Of a stretch of DNA of 64,000 nucleotides, positions 1 to 9,465 are shown in pieces (position 1 is the first letter of the stretch; every line of letters begins with the position of its first letter). Below the pieces are notes generated by a model. The model worked only from the letters and a program-made list of their open reading frames with translations. It had not been told where the DNA came from and did no database searches. Position numbers and translations under genes: made by a program. The stretch is from Apricaphanius iberus (taxonomy: Eukaryota > Chordata > Actinopteri > Cyprinodontiformes > Aphaniidae): NCBI GenBank assembly GCA_028564705.1, contig JAPXFQ010001497.1:186001-250000 (forward strand), read 5' to 3'.

Positions 1-429
1 AGGAGAAACGAGCCAAAATTTCTACACACTGTTTTGAGAAGATCGAAGAACCGCAGTCATACAGTTTGAAAGGCAAATCTGCCAAATGCAGTGTATAGAA
101 ACTTCTGGATTTGGAGAAAGACACCAAATCAAAAAATATCTTTCAGATTTTTCCATTCAACATATAGAAATACTTTTAACCTACTACCTATTAATTTTAA
201 TGTCTGAGGAACTTTATATAGGGTATATTTAAAATTTTAACTATATTCTATTCCCCACATGTTAAATGCGTACACCCAAATTGTCTCTTGCAGCAAGAAA
301 ATACAGACACGTAATTATACATTTTAGTCTAAATGTGGGAGATGTTACTGCCACACGCAGTAAATTGGCATCTAGATCAAACTTGTGGTTTTTAGGACTC
401 TGCTTTGCCTTGCAAAAGTTTTTGTTGCA

Positions 430-1352
430 CTGTTTTTATTTTTTTTACAACCACAAACCTCGAGGCATTATTGGTCAAATAAGACCAAAATGTAAAACTC
501 TTTGGCTTGCATGCAAAACGCACTGTGTGGTGGAAAACGAATCAGTACACATTGCAATGAAGTGCAGTGGTGGCAGCTTAATGCTGTGGGAATGCTTTTC
601 TTCAGCAGACTAAAGCCTAGTTTATCCTTCTCCGACTGCAAATTTGCACTTAGACGCCTATGTATTGACTGAGACAGTTTTCGTTTATGGTTCTCCGTTT
701 TTTTTTTCTCTCCGCTCTCCGTTGTTTGTTCAGCGTTACTCGACCAGGACAGCAGCAGGGGGCGCTAACTTTTCATTGCGTCTCTGCCTACTATCACAGC
801 GTTGTTTCAGTTTTTTCTAGGCTTGTGAACGCATTTCTCCCTTATGAGCAATGAACGACAGAAAGTACATTTTGGTTAAGCTGTAAAGCTTTTTACTAGA
901 AGTGCAGCTCATAGAATAATAACACATGGAAACAAACACAGCAGCCTTTTTTGTTGTTTTCCTACGCCTCCTTGTGTTCAAAATCCCCAAAAGAACAGAT
1001 TAGATAAATTATCCTTTCAATATAAAGCATGTAGTGGCCAAAGGCTGCATTAACTACTGATTACAGCGACTATAAAGCCCTGTTCTGGTGAAGTGATCTC
1101 TGGCTGTTGCTGAAACTGACCAATCAGATGATTACACTCTACGTTAACGGAGATTGATAGTTAGAAAATTGGGCTCTACTCCGTCCGTCACTTTGTAGGT
1201 GACAGAGAGCCCTTGCGTGGACGGATAATGGCGTTGCATCAATCCGTCTCCGTCAAAACGGAGAAGCATAAACTGGCCATAAGAGAAGCTTTATGAAAAG
1301 CTGGGAAGATGGATGATGATAAGCAAATCCTGGAAGAAAGCCCTGATGTTGT
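430..1352 (+). mobile_element. Tc1-like transposon remnant, split by a nested MITE
   Basis: Bases about 430-610 read in broken frame like the middle of a fish Tc1 transposase; the segment at 558-608 gives KCSGGSLMLWECFSSAD, close to the conserved 'GGGS-MLWGCFS' block. The match stops at 610 and resumes at about 1283 with a segment (GGGAAGATGGATG, then an AATCCTGGAAGAAA-like stretch) that normally follows about 20-30 bp later in intact Tc1 copies. The gap is filled by the MITE at 614-1279. The reading frame is degenerate and no function is expected. It lies in the presumed tesk1 intron. Confidence 0.6.
614..1279. mobile_element. Harbinger-like MITE inserted in a Tc1 remnant
   Basis: The left end (AGCCTAGTTTATCCTTCTCCG) and the reverse complement of the right end (TGGCCAGTTTATGCTTCTCCG) form an imperfect 21-bp terminal inverted repeat. 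TAA flanks both sides (611-613 and 1280-1282), as expected for the 3-bp target duplication of PIF/Harbinger elements. The interior is non-coding with repeated 'CTCCG' words. The termini resemble the fish GGCCAGTTTATGCTT family that I remember; the superfamily call rests on that and on the 3-bp duplication. Confidence 0.6.
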
Positions 1353-1454
1353 GATGAATGCAGTTTTCCTTTTACTTTAAAAAAGAAAGTACTCCTGGAT
1401 CACTACTTTGTTTTCTATTTGTGCGCATGCTCTGTCTTCTCCAGCAAATGACCT

Positions 1455-1660
1455 TTCACAATGAGCCAGGTTCTGGTTCTGTCTGAGGTTTCTTACCGTT
1501 AAAGGGGGTTTTCCTTTTCGTTGTGCCTACATGCTGATCCATCAGTTTTGCTATGAAGTCTAATTTTATGGAATCTACTTTTTTTCCTTAAATTGCCTTT
1601 TTTTTATCAAATGGAGTTAGAACTAAACTTGACTTGTTTCATAACAAGGAAACTGTTGAA
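1455..1660 (+). repeat. Fish interspersed repeat tail (GAGCCAGGTTCTGGTTCTG type)
   Basis: The run from 1461 (GAGCCAGGTTCTGGTTCTG, then GAGGTTTCTTACCGTTAAAG) resembles a very common teleost repeat tail. A related but different portion occurs at 36770-37115. No coding potential. Boundaries are approximate. Confidence 0.4.
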
Positions 1661-2309
1661 ATGAAATTGGTTTATCATGAATATCTGTATACAACTGGGT
1701 TGAATAGATTATATATTTCTGTACATAATTTATATTTTTGTGTAAAGTGCCACAAGTCGACTGTTGTGAATCGGAGTTAGATGAATAGATTACAATTAGT
1801 GTTTAAGCATGTTATCAGTTGGTTCTTCTGATTAGCACCACAACAGCTAAAAAATCCTGTAGCTTTTCCAAATTTCCACTGAAATTCGGGTCGCACGACG
1901 GGGCTTCCTGCTGGTGTCCTCTTGGTCGGCCATTGCACCTTTTGGGTATTTATACGCAGCAGGTTGTAAAAACTGAAGAGGCTGTCAGATTTCTTGGTCA
2001 AAAATCAAACATGACCTTAAAAGAAAAACAGGAAGTCGTTCAAAAACTGAAAACTTGACTGTTCAGTCTAGTCTCAGTTAAACAAAGGTATAAAATGTCA
2101 CGTTTCATTCTGATGCTTTCAGTTCAATTTTAGTTTGACTTGGTCTCCACTGGCATTTTTCCTATGTTTAAACTTTTGTTGTCTGAGACTCAATTTTAAG
2201 CCTTTTTTGGACGCCTTTGTATTAATACTTTCTTAACCAAAAAAATCTTTAAAGGTGATTCTTACCAGGTTTTAACATCCGAAAAATGTAGGAGCTGCCT
2301 ATTATAGAA

Positions 2310-2481
2310 TACTGCTCAGAAAAATAAAGGGAACACAAAAAAACACAACAGGAAAAGAAATTGATTGTCAATCAGTTTTGCTTCCCAAGTGAACAGTTTG
2401 ATTTCACAGAAGGTGGATTTACTTGGAGTTGCATTGTGGTTAAGTGTTCAGTTTATTTTCTTTTTTTTCTTTAGCAGTGTA
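2310..2481. mobile_element. Internally deleted Tc1-like MITE
   Basis: It starts with ACTGCTCAGAAAAATAAAGG and ends with TTAGCAGTGTA. This is the terminus of a widespread fish Tc1/mariner family ('CACTGCTCAAAAAAATAAAGGGAACAC'). Only the two ends remain, about 170 bp, with no transposase. TA dinucleotides flank it. It abuts the next Tc1-like element at 2488, so two TA-targeting elements sit side by side. Confidence 0.6.
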
Positions 2482-2487
2482 GATATA

Positions 2488-4097
2488 CAGGTGCTGGCCA
2501 GTAAATTAGAATATCATCAAAAAGTTGAATTATTTCAGTAATTCCATTCAAAACGTGAAACTTCTATACTGTATACTTTCCTTCCACACATAGTGATATA
2601 TTTCAAGTGTTTATTAATTTTCATTTTTATTATTACAACTGACAGCTAATGAAAACACCAAATTCAGTATCTCAGAAAATTAGAATATTCTGAAAAGGCT
2701 CAATATAGAAGACACCTGGTGCCACTCTAATCAGCTGATTAACTCAAAACACCTGCAAAGGCCTTTAAAAGGTCCCTCAGTCTTGTTCTGAAGGCTCCAC
2801 AATCATGGGGAAGACTTCTGACTTAACAGCTGTCCAAAAGACGACCATTGACACCTTGTACAAGGAGGGCAAGACACAAAAGGTGATTGCTAAAGAAGCT
2901 GGCTGTTCGCAGAGCTCTGTGTCCAAGCACATTAACAGACAGGCGAAGGGACGGAAAAAATGTGGTAGAAAAAAGTGTACAAGCTCTAGGGATAACCGCA
3001 CCCTGCAGAGAATTGTGACGACAAACCCATTCAAAAATGTGGGGGAGATCCACAAAGAGTGGACTGCAGCTGGAGTCAGCGCTTCAAGAACCACCACGAA
3101 GAGACTCATGAAAGACATGGGATTCAGCTGTCGCATTCCGTGTGTCAAGCCACTCTTGAACAAGAAACAGCGTAAGAAGCGTCTCGCCTGGGCCAAGGAC
3201 AAAAAGGACTGGACTGCTGCTGAGTGGTCCAAAGTTATGTTTTCTGATGAAAGCAATTTTTGCATTTCCTTTGGAAATCAAGGACCCAGAGTCTGGAGGA
3301 AGAGCGGAGAAGCACAGAATCCACGTTGCATGAGGTCCAGTGTAAAGTTTCCACCGTCAGTGATGGTGTGGGGTGCCATGTCATCTGCCGGTGTTGGCCC
3401 ACTCTGTTTCCTGAGGTCCAAGGTCAATGCAGCCGTCTACCAGGAAGTTTTAGAGCACTTCATGCTTCCTGCTGCTGACCAACTTTATGGGGATGCAGAC
3501 TTCACTTTTCAACAGGACTTGGCACCTGCACACAGTGCCAAAACCACCAGTACCTGGTTCAAGGACCATGGTATCCCTGTCCTTGATTGGCCAGCAAACT
3601 CGCCTGACCTTAACCCCATAGAAAATCTATGGGGTATTGTGAAGCGGAAGATGCAATACGCTAGACCCAACAATGCAGAGGAGCTGAAGACGACTATCAG
3701 AGCAACCTGGGCTCTCATAACACCTGAGCAGTGCCACAGACTGATCGAGTCCATGCCACGCCGCATTACTGCAGTGATTGAGGCAAAAGGAGCCCCGACT
3801 AAGTATTGAGTGCTATACATGCACATTCTTTTCATGTTCATTCTTTTCAGTTGGCCAACATTTAAAAAAAAACATTTTTTTTCATTGGCCTTTAAAATAT
3901 TCTAATTTTTTGAGATACCAAATTTGGAGTTTTCATTAGTTGTCACTTATAAATATCAAAATTAAAAGAAATAAACATTGGAAATACATTGGTCTGTGTG
4001 CATTGCATGAATATAATGTAAAAGTTTCACGTTTTGAATGGAATTATTGAAATAATTCAACTTTTTGATGATATTCTAATTTACTGGCCAGCACCTG
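2488..4097 (+). mobile_element. Complete Tc1-like DNA transposon
   Basis: The outer ends are inverted copies: CAGGTGCTGGCCAGTAAATT begins at 2488 and its complement ends at 4097, flanked by TA at 2486-2487 and 4098-4099. The inverted match extends for about 80 bp, with few differences. The 1.61-kb length and the single long central ORF fit an autonomous Tc1 element. It lies in the tesk1 intron in gene sense, and its right end is 46 bp from the exon at 4144. Confidence 0.93.
2805..3809 (+). CDS. Tc1-like transposase, intact ORF (334 aa)
   Basis: This enzyme cuts and pastes the surrounding element at TA sites. The uninterrupted ORF starts at the first ATG after the left inverted repeat, MGKTSDLTAVQKTTIDTLYK. 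Residues 1-110 hold the paired-like helix-turn-helix domains that bind the terminal repeats (AKEAGCSQSSVSKHINRQ) and a basic GRKK stretch. The catalytic core has a first Asp in MFSDESNF (about residue 149), a second Asp in FQQDLAPAH (about 238) and a Glu in NPIENLW. Exactly 34 residues separate the last two, giving the DD34E signature of Tc1. Length is typical (about 340 aa). No stop or frameshift is present, unlike the other Tc1 copies here. Host gene tesk1 is transcribed in the same direction. Confidence 0.92.
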   Translation: MGKTSDLTAVQKTTIDTLYKEGKTQKVIAKEAGCSQSSVSKHINRQAKGRKKCGRKKCTSSRDNRTLQRIVTTNPFKNVGEIHKEWTAAGVSASRTTTKRLMKDMGFSCRIPCVKPLLNKKQRKKRLAWAKDKKDWTAAEWSKVMFSDESNFCISFGNQGPRVWRKSGEAQNPRCMRSSVKFPPSVMVWGAMSSAGVGPLCFLRSKVNAAVYQEVLEHFMLPAADQLYGDADFTFQQDLAPAHSAKTTSTWFKDHGIPVLDWPANSPDLNPIENLWGIVKRKMQYARPNNAEELKTTIRATWALITPEQCHRLIESMPRRITAVIEAKGAPTKY

Positions 4098-4143
4098 TAT
4101 ATCATTATTTTACAGAATCTTATTTCCTCTTTTCACTCTACAG

Positions 4144-7100
4144 TGAGGAAGAAGTCCAGGAGCGTTTGGCAGTTGTCGGCTCCCCCTACTGGATGGCCCC
4201 AGAGGTGCTCAGAGGAGAAGTCTACAATGAAAAGGTACTAAGTGACCACCTACACTAAACTGAAGAATGCACCCAGAGATCAATGTTGATGCTGGGTGTA
4301 ATAAAAAAAAGAAAAAAAAAAGAAGCTTGGTCAAATAAACTAAGGAAGTACACAGTGAAGTAAAGTTAATTTTTTTTATTTTTTTTATTGTTGCAAAGGC
4401 AAACAAAGGTTATGTAATGGCAAAAAAATTTGCCAGGCGTTTTTTTGTTTAGTTTTTGTAGCACCTAGTTTAAATTGTCACTCAACATTGCTGTTGAATT
4501 AAAATTATGATTGAGTCTTAGTTTCAAAGCTTGGAGGAAACTTCAAATTTGCATTCGAAACCATATCCAAACATGTGGTGCACTAAAACAATGACAATCC
4601 AATTAACCCCCCTTGGATGCTGGTCATATTTTAATTGTGAATTTTATATTTGTTTGACTTTGGTTAAGCCTATGCAAAACTCATATTGTTTGGCAAGGTT
4701 ATGTTGTGGGATACATTTTGAACATATTATTCATATGTATTTAAGCTATTTCCAACACTGAGACCTGAATAATACGCCCCTCATTGAACAGATTCACCAC
4801 TATCCCACACCAATAAATTGTACAAAGATTACAATTTTTCATTCCCGTTTGGAGAATAAAACAATCATATTCTCATAATTTGTCCCAGGTTAAATGAAAC
4901 AGATTTTGGTTAAAAGAAAAAAAAAACTGACACTCATAATACATTTTTAATTCATTTAAATCCAGCTCTTAGTTTCTCTCGCTCTTACTTTCTTATCTGT
5001 ATTTTTTTTTTCTGTGATAAATCACCTGATGGTGTCTCTCAGGTGGATGTGTTTGCATACGGGATCATCTTATGCGAGATCATCGCGAGGATACAGGCCG
5101 ACCCAGACATCCTGCCACGCACTGAGGTACCGATTCAGCAATTCATCTCTGGACCAGGCCGTTTTAACCCTGTTATTCTGTATAGCTCATCCGCATCCTG
5201 TTTGAATGGGGTGTTGAAGCCTGAACACAAACCCAGCTGCTTCCATAACACAGATGACGCAGAGATGGAGCAGGAATGTTACTTTGGTGTCATAATGATT
5301 TGCACCATTACTGGAGCTGCCAGTAAAAGTGATGGACTTATCTTTTACACATCTTTTTCTCTGTTTGTTATCAAAGACAAACAGGAAGCTGACTTTCCTA
5401 TGTCAAGAGGGAATTTAAATACTGATGAAGGCCTCGAACTCCACAGCTTCAAGTGAACTTTCACCCAACGGTTTGTGTGGTCTCTGACCACATAAATATT
5501 TAGGATATGGTGTTCAAACAGGAAAAGCAGCAAAACCACAATCTCTATCAAATACTCCGGCTGGAAATTTTTACAATTTAAAAAACATTGAATGCTGTAA
5601 GGTATTTCATAGAATTTTTAAGCTTTGTTGTTTGCATTTTAATGTCTGATCTCTACCTAAATTGAAAATTTTTCCTTTATCATAATCGTTTATTTAATAA
5701 TTAGTAATAGACCAAAAGGCAGTGATGAAAAAGTGAATGTTCGTAGTGGAAAATCAAGTTGTGGTTGGACTCACAGCTTTTTGTAGTTATCCTGAACTTT
5801 GAAAAATTGGCTCAAGAGAAAAGGTATTAAAGTGAAATGCTGGATCATTTGATTGTTCAGTTTCCAAGACTAAATGCATCCTAAACGCTTTGATTATATT
5901 TTGGGGGGAAAATCCACTAAACTGTTGATAACGAGAGTTATCCTTAAGCATATTGATGACATTATTAACACAGCATTTTTAATTTGTTCAATCGAAATAG
6001 GTACAAGGGCAGAAATGAGAAAAATGGGCTTCCAATTAAGACTTTACAAAAAGTTTCAACTGTTTTTTTTAAGTATTTGTCAGTCTGTTCTGTGGGGAAT
6101 TCACATGCATACATTTTGTATATGTCCGACTGTAAGCGTTTTATGACTTTACATTTTTTGGGTCTGTAATATTTCTCCACCCAGTATAATTTGTAAAGCC
6201 ATTAGCTGGAAGAACAGGTTTTTTACCATTAAAAATGGGAGTCTATTCTTTGGTTTTATATGTATTTTTCTCTACAGCTGAAGATAACAAAAGCAAACTT
6301 TCAGAGGGCCTTTAAAAATGATTTCTGTTTGTGCATCTCTGCTTGTTTTCCTGCAGGACTTTGGCCTGGATGTTGAGGCCTTTCAGCAGATGGTTGGAGA
6401 CTGTCCACCTTACTTCCTGGATTTGGCCATTGCTTGCTGTAATGTATGAAACGCTCATTAGACACACATATGTTCACTGTCTCTAATATGACTGCTTTCC
6501 AACCTGCTGTCTGTGTTTTTCTGTCATGAACGTAGGGGAAGTTGAAAGAAGCTGTAGAACCATCCTTTATGTGACATTTATGTAAAAGCCAGGTCAAATT
6601 GTATTTGGATAAAATGTAAAACTGCAGTATCTAGCATGATCTAGCTGCTTTTATTTAAAAAAAGAAAATTAAAACTTTTCCTACTGCCGCTTTAATATTG
6701 GTCATTATACACTTATAGGTGGAACATTATAATAATATTTTATGATTTGTTTTGATGTTGATGCATAAACTAAAGCTAAAAACTATAAAAGCCACTACAT
6801 TTTTTTAGTAGTTTTCTAGTCCTTATCGTGTAAATAAAATATGAGACTTCTCACTAAGGCATAAATTGACTAATAAGAAAGTCCGTTTGCTGCTGAAGTC
6901 AGCTGGTAAATGGATGTGTTGCTTGTAGCCTCCCAGCTGTTATCTTAAAACAGGCAGCCAAGCTATGGAAACTAAAGTGTCACCCATCACTGTTTTTCAC
7001 AGCAAGAAATTTCTCCAAACAATCAAATTTGTATTTCTTTTAAACGAGGGAAAAGTGTAGAAGCGTTCTTTAAGCCACTGATCAGCAGTGCATGATAACA

Positions 7101-8708
7101 GGTGGGGGAGGGGGGGCTCTGTGCGAAACAGCAGGAGAAAACTGGGGTGCTTTCGCTGAGATCTCGTTAGAATTTAGAGCAGTTTGAACTAGGGATGCGC
7201 CGATACTGGAATCAGGGCCGATAATATTCTAATGTAATCAAAACGGTATCAGTTAGTTAACCGATACCATGAACCTAAGGCAAGGCAATTTTTTTTATAT
7301 AGCACACTTTCAACACAAGCTAAATAAAGAAATGTAGTTGTTGAGAAAGAAGTACTAGAGTTTTATACAATAAGAATGATTTCAGCTTGCCCTGCTTACT
7401 TCTGTATCCATGTGTTCCTCTCAGATGAAAGCGAAACTCCGTCCATCTTTTTCCCAAATTGTAGCCGAACTGGAGAAGAAACGAGCTGAAAGAGAGCAAA
7501 GGGATGAACCTCCAGTAAAACGTGAGACGTGGTTAAGGCATTATGCGATACTAACCTGAAATCTAACCTATGTGTATGTTGAATTTGTTGTTTTTTTCTT
7601 CTGTACAATCACTTCTCCAGCTGTTGGGCCTCTGCGAAGGCCATCCCTCTGCGGCGCGTCAGATCCGCGTCTCTCCCGCAGCAAGTCGGACATGCTGCAC
7701 CCTTCGGACACGCCTCCCTGTGTCACCATGGCGCCTTCTGCTCGGGTCAACCCCTTCTCACAGCGGGAGGACCTGAAAGGAGGAAAAATTAAGCTTTTCG
7801 ACACCCCCAGCAAGTCGGTCATCTCCCTGACCTTCACCTTGCCTCCTCCGCCGGACTGCGATGACGATCCCGCATCTGAAGCAGAGGTGGTGGATGTTCC
7901 CAGGAGGCACAGGCGATGCCACTCGCTGCCGTGTACGCCTCCTCCGCATATGGCGTATGCGCCGAACACAGTCCTCACAGAGGAGGAGTCAACGTTTGGC
8001 ACGAACAATGTGAACAGAGGAGGGAGTGAGGAGGATAGTTTGTTGGGGGGAGAGAAGGAGATTTCTCTGACGGGGGATTCAGGCCTTCCGCCGTCTATTG
8101 AACGCCTGTCGCTGAATCTGGTGGACCAAGAACAGCAGGAGACTGAGGAGGAGCCCATGGACTGCACCATTTCCCCAGATACGCAGGACATAAAGTCATC
8201 CCTTTACTCCAAACATCCTCCTCCCTCTCACTCCTCTACACCCTTTCATCCCCCCACCTCATCCCTGGCAAACGGCTGGAGGTCGGCCATCTCCAACGGT
8301 CCTCCAAGCCTCCCGCCGCTCTCCGATCTGGACAACCACAACGTTGTGGTAAGCCGGCCGCTCGGCTGGGGCGATCCCGTTGAGGCGCCCACAACCAACA
8401 ACAACGGTTACCACTCCCCACCCAGCGACCCTGCTGGTTCGTCCCCATTTGGATCCGGCAGCGGACACTCTCTGGACCAGGAGGAGGTGATCTCCTGTCC
8501 GGGCTGCTGCTTAGCCGGACTCCGTTTCCCCTCTGTGTGTCTCAGAGCCCCCCCTCGCCGAAACCCTTATAAGAACTTGAACGGGGACCACGCGGCCTCC
8601 CGGGGGCTACTCTGCCCAGGACCCAAGGGCCTGCCACCCTCACCCACCCCCACGACCACCAACACCAGCCTGGATCCAGGACTGACCTTGCCAGGAGCTC
8701 AAACCTAA
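4144..8708 (+). CDS. tesk1: Testis-specific protein kinase 1 (3' part of gene)
   Basis: TESK1 is a LIMK-related dual-specificity kinase that phosphorylates cofilin and controls actin dynamics. Five exons are visible: 4144-4234, 5043-5126, 6357-6443, 7425-7521 and 7621-8708. All have AG/GT borders and phases that join. The first three carry the activation-segment end and subdomains VIII-X (VVGSPYWMAPEVLRG, DVFAYGIILCEIIARIQADP, DFGLDVEAFQQMVGDCPPYF); the fourth holds subdomain XI (KLRPSFSQIVAELE). The last exon encodes a long Ser/Pro-rich tail with the family motif NPFSQREDLKGGKIKLFDTP and a C-terminal CPGCCLAGLRF block. That C-terminal block matches TESK1, not TESK2. The first exon starts in phase 2, so the ATP-binding lobe and start codon lie in exons left of the window. 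A Tc1-like element ends 46 bp before the first visible exon. Whether this is the a or b fish paralogue cannot be told. Confidence 0.9.
7190..7277. mobile_element. Partial copy of the TAGGGRTGCACCGATAC MITE family
   Basis: It begins TAGGGATGCGCCGATACTGG and includes the CCGATACCATGAAC block seen in the copies at 35014-35369, 38234-38543 and 50424-50798. Only the left third is present. The sequence after 7277 (GGCAAGGCAA, ATATAGCACACTTTC) looks like the end of a different fish repeat. It lies in the last tesk1 intron but one. Confidence 0.5.
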
Positions 8709-9454
8709 ATCCCTAGCTGCCGACACCAAATGCAAAGCTCTTCCCTGGAAATTAAGCGGGTCTTCTTAAAATTTTGCACAGATTTTAATGCAGCAATACT
8801 TTTTTTCCAGACGCATCTTTTTGTTGCACAGGAGTCCGTGTGTCTGCATGAGTTCATTAAAATACTGTCCAGACTTGAAAGAAACGACTCTCTCCAGGAA
8901 TGCTGTGGGACTTTGCTGGTGGCCGCCCTCTGCTGGACTGAGGGCGTCCCAACACATCATGTCAGCCTGTGATTTGACTGATTTCTGTTTTTTGACTAAA
9001 AAGCATGTGCGCACTCCAGTTTGTGGCAGCGAGATCCTGTAAATTCACAGCTGTTAGCGACTATTAAGCCGGATGAGACTGATAATGCTGAAATGAGGAA
9101 TGTTAAGCTTAGTATTAATACTGTTGCAATGATTATTTTGATGTTTGGTGCTGCTTCTGAATGAACGGGCAGTTTTTCTTTAATGTGTTGAATTATCAAG
9201 AGGTGTACAGTTCATTTCTGAGGAGTGTTTGAGTAAGATGAGTATTTGTGAAGTATGTGTGTGAGGATGAGTGTGCTGTACACTGTTCTTAAGACTATTT
9301 TTGTTGCTGTATGATACTTGTTGGCCCTTCTGGTTGCCTGATGAAGCACTTCAACTGTATTACTGTTCATAAGGAAACTGTTTATTATATTTGGGAATGA
9401 ATGGTCAAAGACCTGCTTAAGAAATGTACAGATTCTTATTTAAAGACCGCATTG

Positions 9455-9460
9455 AATAAA
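9455..9460 (+). promoter_or_regulatory. Polyadenylation signal of tesk1
   Basis: AATAAA lies about 750 bp after the tesk1 stop. No closer canonical hexamer on the + strand was noticed, and the intervening sequence looks like a unique 3' UTR. Inferred, not proven. Confidence 0.5.
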
Positions 9461-9465
9461 ATGAT

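Noticed and set aside
1..250. An upstream tesk1 exon at the left edge
   Set aside because: No kinase motif in any frame and no clean AG...GT pair bounding an open frame; the earlier exons are most likely outside the window.
2777..3265. 162-codon ORF on the minus strand
   Set aside because: It is the antisense shadow of the Tc1-like transposase at 2805-3809.
4034..4143. Start codon in the Tc1 repeat as the true start of the tesk1 exon
   Set aside because: The exon has a normal acceptor at 4143 and is mid-kinase-domain, so the upstream open frame is most simply chance. It is kept only as a possibility in the findings.
7568..8191. 207-codon minus-strand ORF
   Set aside because: It is antisense to the GC-rich last exon of tesk1, whose plus frame matches TESK1 along its length.
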